Below, in pieces: positions 10,717-19,341 of a stretch of DNA of 64,000 nucleotides (positions are counted from its first letter, which is position 1; the number at the start of each line of letters is the position of its first letter). Below the pieces are notes generated by a model that ran no database searches, had not been told where the DNA came from, and saw only the letters and a program-made list of their open reading frames with translations. This DNA comes from Bacteroidota bacterium (GTDB taxonomy: Bacteria; Bacteroidota; Bacteroidia; Chitinophagales; BACL12), in assembly GCA_016706255.1 (NCBI GenBank), contig JADJJZ010000029.1, positions 1 through 64,000 on the forward strand. The letters run 5' to 3'. The position numbers and the translations under genes were made by a program.

Positions 10717-12879
10717 ATGAAGTCACACTACTTATTATTAAATACACTGGGCATTCTTTTGCTACAGTTAACGTTTAGCAGTCTGTACGCGCAACCATTT
10801 AGCTGGCAGAACACGATAGGCGGGAGTCAGAATGAATTCGTTAAATCGACTGTAAGCACTTCAGATGGCGGATATATTTTTGCCGGGTTTTCAAGTTCAA
10901 CAAGTTCCCCTGATAAATCGGAAAATAATATTGGTGGCTATGATATGTGGATTGTTAAAACTGATTCAGTTGGCAATATTGAATGGGAAAATACAATTGG
11001 CGGTTTAGCAGATGATGCGGCAAATTCAATTGTTCAAACTTTTGATGGCGGTTATGTTGTAGCCGGATATTCAGGTTCGGGAATTTCAGGCGATAAAACT
11101 GAAGCATCAAAAGGGGAATATGATTTTTGGATAGTAAAATTAAGTGCTACAGGTTCCATCGAATGGCAAAATACAATTGGAGGCAATGATAATGATCAGG
11201 CAACAGCTATCAAACAAACCTTCGACTTGGGTTATATTGTTGTTGGATTTTCATTATCAGGTATAAGTGGCGATAAATCAGAAGCCAATAAAGGACCATC
11301 TTACACATCCGATTATTGGGTGATGAAACTCGATAATTCAGGTAATTTATTATGGCAAAACACCATCGGCGGCGATAATTACGATTATATCTATACTGTT
11401 GAAACAACCTGGGATGGTGGATATATTATAGGAGGATATTCCCAATCCGGAATTTCCGGCGACAAAACTGAAGCGTTAATAGGTAGTGCAGATTATTGGG
11501 TAATAAAATTAAATCACCTCGGTAATATTCAATGGCAAAATACAATCGGCGGCATGGGCTCTGATATCGTCAGGAAAATAATTCTCGATACTGATGGTGG
11601 TTATGTGGTTGGCGGATATTCATCTTCAGATATAGATGGCGATAAAACTGAAATTGCTTATGGAATGAGCACAGATTATTGGGTTGTGAAATTAAATACA
11701 AGTGGCAATATTGTTTGGCAAAATAATATTGGAGGTAACGACACCGAAATATTATACGATATGGTAAAATTGTCTGATGGCGGATTCGGATTATTCGGAC
11801 TTAGCTACTCAGGTGTTTCAGGTGATAAAACTGAAGCAAATAAAGGTGGAAGCGATTATTGGTATGTTGAACTGTCATCCACCGGTGATTTAGTGGAACA
11901 AAATACAATTGGAAGCACATCGGAAGACCAGTCTGCAAGCATTACTCAGGGCGCTAACCTGGAAATTGTATTGGCAGGTTCATCAAAATCTCCTGCAGGT
12001 ATCGACAAAGCGGAAAACAATTTAGGTGGCCCTGAGACATATGATTTTTGGATTGTAACAATGCATGCTGAATGTATTCCGTTCATAGAAATTTGTAATA
12101 CCGTTGATGATGATTGCAACGGATTAATTGATGAAGGTATCACCGATTCTATAACAATAACAGCAACAGGTGCAACAACAATTTGTCAGGGCGAATCAGT
12201 AACGCTTAACGCCACATATTCAGGCACAACTGTGCAATGGAAACGGAATGGCGCTGCGATAGCAGGAGCTACATCTGCTACATATATAACAACACAAAAA
12301 GGACTTTATACTTGTTATACCGAAAGTGATTGCGCTTCAGCAGAGTCGGCCGGAATTAATGTTGTAGTTAATAAAAAACCTTCCGCTGCTATAACACCTG
12401 CAGGACCAACTTCATTTTGTGCGGGTGGAAATGTTACTCTAAATGTAACTCCTGTTGGCGGTTGCAGCTACCAATGGTATAAAGGTGCCAGTTTAATTGC
12501 AGGAGCTACCGGTTTAAGTTACATCGCATCAACACCGGGTAATTATAAATGTCAGGTTACAAAAATTGCTACCGGCTGCTTTAAAAATTCAAATACAATT
12601 GCAGTTTTTGTCCCTTGTAAAGAAGGAGAGGAGCTGTTCACTTCAAACTGGACCATTGCGCCAAATCCTGCAACAAACCAAATTATAATTAATAATTTAA
12701 GTGATATATCAAACGAAATTAATACCATAAATATACTTAACTCACTTGGCGAAATTGTAATTACAGAAACTGTGGAAAATAATCAGCAGATGATTATCGA
12801 CATCAGTAAATTGCCCAAAGGATTATATTTTGTAAAATTGAATGGTGAAAAAACATTACAATCTTTTATTAAGCAATAA
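10717..12879 (+). CDS. T9SS-sorted seven-repeat (propeller-like) surface protein
   Basis: The protein has 720 residues with the same plan as its upstream neighbour. The start at 10717 begins a signal peptide (MKSHYLLLNT, cleavage after LYAQ); the longer in-frame start at 10654 overlaps the previous gene and is rejected. Repeats: WQNTIGG, WENTIGG, WQNTIGG three times, WQNNIGG and a degenerate EQNTIGS, again seven. A MopE motif (CNTVDDDCNGLIDE) at about residue 460, two Ig-like modules, and a sorting domain with APNPATNQ ending SFIKQ follow. The seventh repeat has lost its Trp and second Gly. Pairwise similarity to the 8517 protein is plain along the whole length, so tandem duplication is likely. 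Confidence 0.9.
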   Translation: MKSHYLLLNTLGILLLQLTFSSLYAQPFSWQNTIGGSQNEFVKSTVSTSDGGYIFAGFSSSTSSPDKSENNIGGYDMWIVKTDSVGNIEWENTIGGLADDAANSIVQTFDGGYVVAGYSGSGISGDKTEASKGEYDFWIVKLSATGSIEWQNTIGGNDNDQATAIKQTFDLGYIVVGFSLSGISGDKSEANKGPSYTSDYWVMKLDNSGNLLWQNTIGGDNYDYIYTVETTWDGGYIIGGYSQSGISGDKTEALIGSADYWVIKLNHLGNIQWQNTIGGMGSDIVRKIILDTDGGYVVGGYSSSDIDGDKTEIAYGMSTDYWVVKLNTSGNIVWQNNIGGNDTEILYDMVKLSDGGFGLFGLSYSGVSGDKTEANKGGSDYWYVELSSTGDLVEQNTIGSTSEDQSASITQGANLEIVLAGSSKSPAGIDKAENNLGGPETYDFWIVTMHAECIPFIEICNTVDDDCNGLIDEGITDSITITATGATTICQGESVTLNATYSGTTVQWKRNGAAIAGATSATYITTQKGLYTCYTESDCASAESAGINVVVNKKPSAAITPAGPTSFCAGGNVTLNVTPVGGCSYQWYKGASLIAGATGLSYIASTPGNYKCQVTKIATGCFKNSNTIAVFVPCKEGEELFTSNWTIAPNPATNQIIINNLSDISNEINTINILNSLGEIVITETVENNQQMIIDISKLPKGLYFVKLNGEKTLQSFIKQ

Positions 12880-13073
12880 TACACTAATAAATTTTCGCAA
12901 TACATCGATAGGGACAAGGGTTGCAACTACTTTATAGAAAATTTTCATCATTTTGTTCAGTAACTGCTTGCGGCATTATTTTGGGGAAGGGCCTTTGATG
13001 ACCTTAATCAAATAATAAGTTTTGGCTTCAAAAGGGGATGTTAATCCCCAGTTACTTGTTTTGAAAATTTTAT

Positions 13074-13081
13074 TAATTTTG
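13074..13081 (+). promoter_or_regulatory. promoter of the 13119 gene
   Basis: TAATTTTG matches TAnnTTTG and a TTGTTTTG stretch starting at 13056 can serve as the -33 element, 18 bases upstream. The 239-bp gap after 12879 otherwise shows no feature. Confidence 0.5.
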
Positions 13082-13118
13082 TTGAAGGTTTCCCCCAAAC
13101 CTCATCAAACTAAACACC

Positions 13119-15758
13119 ATGAACACGAATTTACAAAACGACCGCATTGTCAACCGCATTGCGCAATCTGCTACCATCAACCGGAAAATATTTTTAATCA
13201 ATTTGCTACTTATTGTAACATTTACAATAAGTGCCCAGGCACCTGAAATCGAGTGGTCGAAAAGTTATGGAGGAACCTCTGATGATGCTGGGAGATCCAT
13301 TGAACTTACATCGGAAGGCAATTTTGTAGTTGCCGGTGGAGCAAAATCAATAAATGTTGATGTGGTTGGACATCATGGTACAACCGAGTTTGAGGATTAC
13401 TGGCTGTTAAACTTAAGTAATGTAGGCGACATCATCTGGAAAAAAAGTTATGGCGGTACCAATCTTGAATTTTGTCAGGATATACATCAGAACCAGGATG
13501 GCAGTTATATTGTTGCTGGAGGTTCTGCTTCTGTTGATGGTAATGTAGATGACCCAAAAGGTTACTATGATTTTTGGGTGCTCAAATTAAACCCTTCCGG
13601 CACTATTAATTGGAAAACAAATCTTGGCGGATCATTGGGCGATATTCTTTTTGATATTATCGAAACACCAGATGGTGGATATATCGGAGTAGGTTTTACA
13701 CCTTCAACCGATGGCGATATTACAACACCTCATGGTCTTGAAGATGTTTGGGTAGTTCGTTTGGATGCTGAAGGAAATTTATTATGGGAAAAGTCATACG
13801 GAGGTTCAAATGAAGATTATGGGTATGGAATTGTTGTAGCTGCAGATGGCGGTTTTATTATTTCAGGGCACACAATTTCAACTGATGGCGACATTACGTT
13901 TAATCATGGACATACCGATGTGTGGGTTTTAAAAATTGATGACGATGGCAACATTGAATGGCAAAAAACATTTGGTGGTAATAACATCGAAACCAATGCC
14001 GCTATTATTCAGGATGGTGACGGGAATTATTTGTTATGTAATTCTACTTTGTCAAATAATGAAGATGTATCAGGTAACCACGCTCCAGGATCTTTTTATG
14101 ATTATTGGATTTTTAAAATGAGCCCCACCGGTGAGCTGCTCTGGCAAAAATGTTATGGTGGTGCAAGAGGTGATTACAGCACAAACGCAGTTGCAACAAA
14201 TGATAAAGGGTTTTTAATAATTGGTTATTCAGCTTCACTTGAAGGTGATGTTACCGGACACCACGGAGTTCTATATAGTAACGACTATTGGATAGTTAAA
14301 ATTGATATGAATGGTGAAATTCAATGGGAAAAAAGTTTAGGCGGTTCAACATGGGATAGCGGAATGGATATCGCCCTCACACCCGACGGTGGCATAATTA
14401 CCATTGGTATTGCCGAATCCTCTGATTATGATGTAACAACTGCTATCGGTGGAACAGATTATTGGGTAGTTAAATTGCAATGCTCAGGAAATTATTTTTA
14501 TGCTGACGCAGATGGAGATGGTTATGGTGATAGCGAAGCAAGTGTCGAAGCTTGTTTCGTACCAGAAGGTTATGTTACAGACTCGCTCGATTGTGATGAT
14601 ACAAATGTTTTGTTAAATCCGGCAATTGTTGAATTATGTAACGACATCGATGATAATTGTAATGGCTTGGCTGATGAAGGCATTATTTTTATTACTGCTT
14701 ATGCAGATACTGATGAAGATGGGTTTGGAAATATTTTAGCTGACACTTCATCATGTTCATTTGTGGAAGGTTATGTTTTAGATAATACCGATTGTAATGA
14801 TGCAGATGTTACCATTTATCCCGGTGCGATTGAATTGTGTAATGGTATCGATGAAAATTGTAATTTATTAATTGATGATGGAGTTGATTTTTATACTTTT
14901 TATGCTGATTTGGATGATGATGGTTACGGTAATATTTTGCAGGATACATTTTCATGCAATTTAGTGGAAGGTTATATAGCTGATTTTTCTGATTGTGATG
15001 ATGAAGATGCTTTAATTCATCCTTTTGCCACTGAGTTGTGTAATTTTATTGATGACAATTGTAATGCACTTATTGATGATGGTGTAATATTTATTACCTA
15101 TTACCTTGATAACGACAACGATGGATACGGTGATAATTTACAGGATTCAACCAGCTGTATTATACCGCCCGGTTATGTTTTAGATAGTACTGATTGTGAT
15201 GATCTTGAAAATACCATTCACCCTTCAGCTACAGAATACTGTAACCACATGGATGATGACTGCAACCTCGTAATTGATGACGATTTGGTTATTCTTACTT
15301 ATTATCAGGATTTAGATACTGATACCTATGGAAATGATGCAGTTGATTCAATGGACTGTGCATTTGTTTTTGGATATGTTTTGGACAATACCGATTGTGA
15401 TGATTTGAATGCAGCTGTTTATCCGGGTGCAACCGAAATATTAAATGGTTTGGACGATAATTGTAATCAGATGATAGATGAGGGTTTAGATGGAATTGAT
15501 GATGTAAATCAATTAACACTTCAAATCATGCCGAATCCCAACAAGGGTGTTTTCGAACTTACTGTAGATACATATTTAAAAAATATTACAGTTATTATAA
15601 CCAACAACTTAGGTCAGCAAATGGATGTTCATTATTACGATTTTGTTGAGCGGCAAAATCTTAAATTTAATTTAGCATCTGAGGCAAGTGGCTTGTATTA
15701 TTTGATGATTTATAATGAAGGTAAACTCTTAGGTAATACCGTTTTTATTAAGGAATAA
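13119..15758 (+). CDS. T9SS protein: seven repeats plus five MopE motifs
   Basis: The protein has 879 residues. A long n-region (about 22 residues) precedes the hydrophobic signal core, with cleavage expected after TISAQ. Residues about 45-450 carry seven repeats (WSKSYGG, WKKSYGG, WKTNLGG, WEKSYGG, WQKTFGG, WQKCYGG, WEKSLGG). The next ~330 residues are five tandem MopE-type units of about 65 residues: D-x-D-x-DG-(Y/F)-G, then C, then DCDD, then CNxIDDNCNxLIDDG. The fifth has Leu in place of the first Cys of that last motif. A sorting domain (MPNPNKG, ending VFIKE) closes the protein. Unlike its neighbours it lacks Ig modules. Acidic motifs suggest calcium or other metal binding (family knowledge plus inference). 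Confidence 0.9.
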   Translation: MNTNLQNDRIVNRIAQSATINRKIFLINLLLIVTFTISAQAPEIEWSKSYGGTSDDAGRSIELTSEGNFVVAGGAKSINVDVVGHHGTTEFEDYWLLNLSNVGDIIWKKSYGGTNLEFCQDIHQNQDGSYIVAGGSASVDGNVDDPKGYYDFWVLKLNPSGTINWKTNLGGSLGDILFDIIETPDGGYIGVGFTPSTDGDITTPHGLEDVWVVRLDAEGNLLWEKSYGGSNEDYGYGIVVAADGGFIISGHTISTDGDITFNHGHTDVWVLKIDDDGNIEWQKTFGGNNIETNAAIIQDGDGNYLLCNSTLSNNEDVSGNHAPGSFYDYWIFKMSPTGELLWQKCYGGARGDYSTNAVATNDKGFLIIGYSASLEGDVTGHHGVLYSNDYWIVKIDMNGEIQWEKSLGGSTWDSGMDIALTPDGGIITIGIAESSDYDVTTAIGGTDYWVVKLQCSGNYFYADADGDGYGDSEASVEACFVPEGYVTDSLDCDDTNVLLNPAIVELCNDIDDNCNGLADEGIIFITAYADTDEDGFGNILADTSSCSFVEGYVLDNTDCNDADVTIYPGAIELCNGIDENCNLLIDDGVDFYTFYADLDDDGYGNILQDTFSCNLVEGYIADFSDCDDEDALIHPFATELCNFIDDNCNALIDDGVIFITYYLDNDNDGYGDNLQDSTSCIIPPGYVLDSTDCDDLENTIHPSATEYCNHMDDDCNLVIDDDLVILTYYQDLDTDTYGNDAVDSMDCAFVFGYVLDNTDCDDLNAAVYPGATEILNGLDDNCNQMIDEGLDGIDDVNQLTLQIMPNPNKGVFELTVDTYLKNITVIITNNLGQQMDVHYYDFVERQNLKFNLASEASGLYYLMIYNEGKLLGNTVFIKE

Positions 15759-15825
15759 TATTAACTTTTTCCAGGGATGTAATTCAGCACCATGTATGCT
15801 TTATGTATTTGCAAATTAGCTAAGC

Positions 15826-15881
15826 CTATGGGTCGGAGACCCGGATTTGGCTGCGCAGTCGGAGACTGCGCAGAGCGTGGG
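15826..15881. repeat. twin-hairpin intergenic repeat, copy 1
   Basis: Two perfect inverted repeats stand side by side: GGGTC-GGA-GACCC at 15830-15842 and CTGCGCAGTC-GGA-GACTGCGCAG at 15851-15873, both with the core GTCGGAGAC. A near-identical 56-base copy lies at 16442. The layout resembles REP-type palindromic elements, though no REP transposase is in the window. Confidence 0.8.
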
Positions 15882-15889
15882 TTGCTTTA

Positions 15890-16378
15890 TTAATTTTCCA
15901 TACGAACGTATTCATCAGCATCCCTATCAAAAAGGAAACTGGTATTTTGGTGTTTTTGAAGAAACGCTTTTAATTCAGCACTAGTTGTAAAGGTTTCGTC
16001 TATATTTTCTGTTACAGGTTCCAGCATAAAACGGTAATTGCCTTTTTTTGTTAATCGATAAAAATAATAGATGTTTTCAGTAGCTCCATCTTCATAAATA
16101 CTGAGATAACTTACCCCGTCAATTTTACTTTCATATGCCAGGTAAATGGTTTCATCTCCTGTAGAAATTGACTTCTTTGTAATCTTATACTTGTTATCAC
16201 CGTTGTCTCCAACTACATAATAATAATCAGATGAGCTTGTCGGCTCCCATTTACCAATAAAAGTTTGATCTACAGGAATACTTGCTGTCATATCAATTGG
16301 CACCTCAGAACTATAAGGGCAACCTGCAAATACTAATCCTAAGCCGATAAAAAGAATAATGGTGCGTAACTTTTTCAT
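15890..16378 (-). CDS. putative lipoprotein
   Basis: The protein has 162 residues and starts MKKLRTIILFIGLG with a lipobox VFAGC, so it should be lipidated and exported. The mature part has no recognised domain; it alternates Tyr-rich and charged stretches as in small beta-strand lipoproteins. A -7 box (TATTTTTG, minus strand) at 16389-16396 lies 10 bases upstream of the ATG. The gene is bracketed by two copies of the same twin-hairpin repeat, copy 1 just 8 bases past its stop codon, where it could also act as a terminator. Function unknown. Confidence 0.8.
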   Translation of the reverse strand: MKKLRTIILFIGLGLVFAGCPYSSEVPIDMTASIPVDQTFIGKWEPTSSSDYYYVVGDNGDNKYKITKKSISTGDETIYLAYESKIDGVSYLSIYEDGATENIYYFYRLTKKGNYRFMLEPVTENIDETFTTSAELKAFLQKHQNTSFLFDRDADEYVRMEN

Positions 16379-16388
16379 GATTTTTTTT

Positions 16389-16396
16389 CAAAAATA
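16389..16396 (-). promoter_or_regulatory. -7 box of the 16378 lipoprotein gene
   Basis: The minus strand reads TATTTTTG, matching TAnnTTTG, 10 bases before the ATG. The region is A/T-rich, so a chance match is possible. Confidence 0.35.
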
Positions 16397-16441
16397 AATA
16401 AAAAAAATAGAAATCCGTCGGTAATGGTTTTGTTTGTCAGG

Positions 16442-16497
16442 CTATGGGTCGGAAACCCTGATTTTACTGCGCAGTCGGAGACTGCGCAGAGCGGGGG
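16442..16497. repeat. twin-hairpin intergenic repeat, copy 2
   Basis: This matches copy 1 at about nine of ten positions. The first hairpin is GGGTC-GGA-AACCC (16446-16458; one arm base changed, closing mismatch) and the second is the perfect CTGCGCAGTC-GGA-GACTGCGCAG (16467-16489). Orientation is the same as copy 1. Confidence 0.8.
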
Positions 16498-16604
16498 CAT
16501 TGTTTTTTAATTGTCTGTTGATTTTTAAAAATAATAAAATAACAATACTAAAAATTATTAAAAGTTAAGGAATAATTCGATTGTTCTAATTTAATCGATT
16601 TCGC

Positions 16605-16637
16605 TAAAAAAAAGCGGCATCCTTTCCGAATGCCGCT
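16605..16637 (-). terminator. terminator of dcd
   Basis: On the minus strand AGCGGCAT (16630-16637), a nine-base loop and ATGCCGCT (16613-16620) form an eight-pair stem followed by a run of eight T. It lies 19 bases after the dcd stop. Confidence 0.8.
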
Positions 16638-16655
16638 CCAATATTTTATTAATCA

Positions 16656-17192
16656 TTAAAACTTATTCATAAACATCATACTCTCCACAGGGCGAATCGT
16701 TCTGTTTACATATTTGGCACCTGATTTTTTATTGTAGTAATTCGAAATATCTCCTTTTACTTCAAAATAAATTAACTGACCAATCGGCATACCTGCATAA
16801 ATGCGTACCGGTTGCGCACATGAAATTTCTAAAGTCCAGGTATTACAAAATCCTACATCTCCTTTGCCGGCAGTAGCATGTATATCAATACCTAAACGGC
16901 CAACACTGGATTTACCTTCTAAAAAAGGCACATGCGCATGTGTTTCAGTATACTCTTCGGTAACACCCAAATATAAAATGCCAGGATGTATCACAAATCC
17001 TTCATCAGGAATAATTATTTCCTCAATCTCGTTATGTTTTTTGGCATCGAGAATATGGTTTTTGTAAACCGCAAGATAACGGCCTAAATGAACATCATAT
17101 GAATTGGTTCCTAAACAATCAGGACGATAAGGTTCAATCAAAATAGTACCTTCTGCAATCGATTTTTCAATTTCTTTATCTGTTAAAATCAT
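16656..17192 (-). CDS. dcd: dCTP deaminase
   Basis: The protein has 178 residues, the normal length for the family. It converts dCTP to dUTP (some members go on to dUMP) for thymidylate synthesis in the cytosol. Landmarks are NSYDVHLG near the N-terminus, the GKSSVGRLG and DIHATAGKGDVGFCNTWTLE core with the catalytic Glu in TLE, and the C-terminal PIGQLIYFE strand. Start at 17192 begins MILTDKEI as in homologues. It has its own terminator and a 53-base gap from the WD40 gene upstream on the same strand. Confidence 0.93.
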   Translation of the reverse strand: MILTDKEIEKSIAEGTILIEPYRPDCLGTNSYDVHLGRYLAVYKNHILDAKKHNEIEEIIIPDEGFVIHPGILYLGVTEEYTETHAHVPFLEGKSSVGRLGIDIHATAGKGDVGFCNTWTLEISCAQPVRIYAGMPIGQLIYFEVKGDISNYYNKKSGAKYVNRTIRPVESMMFMNKF

Positions 17193-17245
17193 GTTGTTAT
17201 TTGTAAAATAAATGAGTGATTGTTGAATTGTACAATGTTTAAGGT

Positions 17246-18187
17246 TTAATCGGAAGGTTTATCCTGTATTTTGATATCCCAAACCAACACAGCCCTGTCA
17301 TCGCCGCACGAAATTAGGCAGTTATTCCAGTTACTCCAAAATAATTTATTCACCGAGTTGATATGTCCCCCAAACTTTTCAAAATCAATAACCTTGAGCA
17401 GATTAAAATTTTCCGCGTCCCATATTTTTATATGCTTATCCCGCCCCGCAGTAGCCATCAGGCGACCGTCAGGACTAAATACAATATCATTTATGGTATA
17501 CATGTGTGCTGGAATAACCATCAGCTGTTTATAGCCATTTTCAACATCCCAAACCCGCAAACCGGCATCCCGAGAACCACTCACCAGTCTTGTTCCATTG
17601 TTGTTCAATGCAATAGCAAAAACCGAATTATCATGTCCGTTCAAAACATGCTTTAAGGTAAAATTAGTAGCATCGTATACGTAAATATTAAAATCGCTGC
17701 AGGCAAATAACAATTCATTACTTGCCTCAATATACAGTAAACTTCGTATCGCCTTATCGCTTACTTCCAGGCTTCGCACTTCTGTTAACGTGTCGATATC
17801 TATAAATTGTGCATTCCCGTTTCCACAACCGGCTACTATAATGTTTGCATTAAATCGTTGCAGACAATAAACTGCTCCGTCAACATAGGTAAATTGTTTT
17901 AATTCCTGCTTTGAAACAAGGTCGGTAATATGCAAAACACCGTTTAAATCACCGGCACATAACATCTTTTTATCTTCCAAAAACAATAGCGAAAAAATGT
18001 TACCGTTTACACGTGCTAAACCCTTTGCAGGTGCATGTTCATCTAACCGCCATTCTGCAACCACGCCATCACCACCACCACTTAATACGGTATTTGGCAA
18101 CTGACCACATTCCAAAGCAAAAACCGCAGCTGTATGGCCCGTAAAATGTTGTAATTTATCAATTTGAATAAGCGATGGTAAAAGCAT
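17246..18187 (-). CDS. WD40 repeat protein
   Basis: The protein is 313 residues from the ATG at 18187 (MLLPSLIQIDKLQHFTGH); an in-frame start at 18220 would add 11 residues. Six to seven WD-type repeats are visible, the clearest being GHDNSVFAIALN...LRVWDVENG, AHMYTINDIVFSPDGR...IKIWDAEN and GHINSVNKLFW...VLVWDIK, so it should fold as a single beta-propeller. No signal peptide; likely a cytosolic scaffold. It has no catalytic domain and its partner is unknown. The arrangement suggests its own promoter. Confidence 0.88.
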   Translation of the reverse strand: MLLPSLIQIDKLQHFTGHTAAVFALECGQLPNTVLSGGGDGVVAEWRLDEHAPAKGLARVNGNIFSLLFLEDKKMLCAGDLNGVLHITDLVSKQELKQFTYVDGAVYCLQRFNANIIVAGCGNGNAQFIDIDTLTEVRSLEVSDKAIRSLLYIEASNELLFACSDFNIYVYDATNFTLKHVLNGHDNSVFAIALNNNGTRLVSGSRDAGLRVWDVENGYKQLMVIPAHMYTINDIVFSPDGRLMATAGRDKHIKIWDAENFNLLKVIDFEKFGGHINSVNKLFWSNWNNCLISCGDDRAVLVWDIKIQDKPSD

Positions 18188-18276
18188 GTAAAAAGCGAAA
18201 CCTGTTTTCTTTCGCGGCACAAAAATGCGAAATCCGTGCGGGTTTTAGCAATGCGTAGTTAACAATAAACCGGAAA

Positions 18277-18498
18277 TCAGATATCCCAGACGTTGAGCTG
18301 GTTGCGGACTTTATCCAGCATTTGCAGTTCTGCCTCTTTCAACGCCATTTTTTCTTCATCATTTTTATCCAGATGTGTATCCGGATCAGGTGCTTTTTCC
18401 TGAATAATGATTTCTACCAGTTTGCCTTTCAAATCCTTAGGCACTTCAATGTGAAGTATATCCTGTTCGGCTTTTATGAATTGAAAGATTTTAAACAT
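18277..18498 (-). CDS. small hypothetical protein
   Basis: A 73-residue acidic protein starting MFKIFQFIKAE. The segment IEVPKDLKGKLVEIIIQ looks like the short strand found at the N-terminus of many small antitoxin-like or toxin-associated proteins, followed by a charged helix (EEKMALKEAELQMLDKVRN). No partner gene sits next to it. It is divergent from the phosphopantetheinyl transferase gene. Function not recognised. Confidence 0.65.
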   Translation of the reverse strand: MFKIFQFIKAEQDILHIEVPKDLKGKLVEIIIQEKAPDPDTHLDKNDEEKMALKEAELQMLDKVRNQLNVWDI

Positions 18499-18606
18499 GG
18501 TGTGTAAGTTTCGTTTGTGAAATTATAACCTTTCATCCAAATGTGCAAATATTTTTTAACCCGACAACGGAAATAAACCTATTTTCGTTGCCGAAATTTT
18601 GGTTGT

Positions 18607-19275
18607 ATGGCCCTGGTGCTTAAAGAAAACTTATTAAACTACGCAGAATATGCTGTTTGGAAGATAGAGGAGGAGCCGGAATTTTATCGCTCAGGCCTTA
18701 TTTTGAGCGATTGGGAAACCAACTATCTCAACAACATTACGCATCCCAAACGTAAACTAACCTGGCTCGCCAGCCGTTACCTGCTCAAGCAACTTATTGA
18801 TACTGATGTGTTTGTGGAATTATTGTTCGATGAACATGGTAAGCCGTATGTAACTAATTTCGACATATTTGTAAGCTTGTCGCATAGCAATGAACACGCT
18901 GCAGCAATAGTATCGAAGAAATATGAAGTTGGCATCGATGTCGAAGAACCACACCGCAAAATTGAAATCATCAAAAACAAATTTTTATCACCCGTTGAGC
19001 TGCAAAACATCGGTAATACTAAGGTTCAGGAGCAACTGCTCATTTACTGGAGTGCGAAAGAGGTGATTTATAAAATTTATGGCAAACGTAAGCTGGAGTT
19101 TAAAGATGACATGTATATCAAGCCGTTTATGATGCGCGAACGTGGCGATATTGACGGCATGTTGATGAAAAACGGACTAGTTGCTGAGTATCACCTGCAT
19201 TATCTGTTAAATAACGACTTTACGCTGGTTGTAGGCGCCGAAAAAGAGGTGCAGATTATGACCAACCCTGCCTGA
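18607..19275 (+). CDS. 4'-phosphopantetheinyl transferase
   Basis: The protein has 222 residues and belongs to the Sfp/AcpT-type superfamily, which moves 4'-phosphopantetheine from CoA onto carrier proteins. The diagnostic motifs are present: FVSLSHSNEHAAAIV, GIDVEEP (Mg-binding Asp and Glu) and WSAKEVIYKIYG. No carrier protein or synthase cluster is nearby, so it may serve the fatty-acid acyl carrier protein or a distant pathway. The gene ends in a bidirectional terminator shared with the convergent protease gene. Confidence 0.9.
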   Translation: MALVLKENLLNYAEYAVWKIEEEPEFYRSGLILSDWETNYLNNITHPKRKLTWLASRYLLKQLIDTDVFVELLFDEHGKPYVTNFDIFVSLSHSNEHAAAIVSKKYEVGIDVEEPHRKIEIIKNKFLSPVELQNIGNTKVQEQLLIYWSAKEVIYKIYGKRKLEFKDDMYIKPFMMRERGDIDGMLMKNGLVAEYHLHYLLNNDFTLVVGAEKEVQIMTNPA

Positions 19276-19293
19276 TAATCTACCCATAAAAAA

Positions 19294-19323
19294 AAACGAC
19301 CAACCCCGAAAGATTGGCCGTTT
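19294..19323. terminator. bidirectional terminator
   Basis: AAACGACCAA (19294-19303) pairs with TTGGCCGTTT (19314-19323) with one mismatch, after an A-run and between two convergent genes. Confidence 0.75.
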
Positions 19324-19341
19324 AAATAGGTTTCAATGTTA

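Noticed and set aside
15295..15519. Antisense frame rich in His, Asn and Leu
   Set aside because: Shadow of the tandem Asp codons of the MopE units; the same happens on the opposite strand of other acidic repeats.
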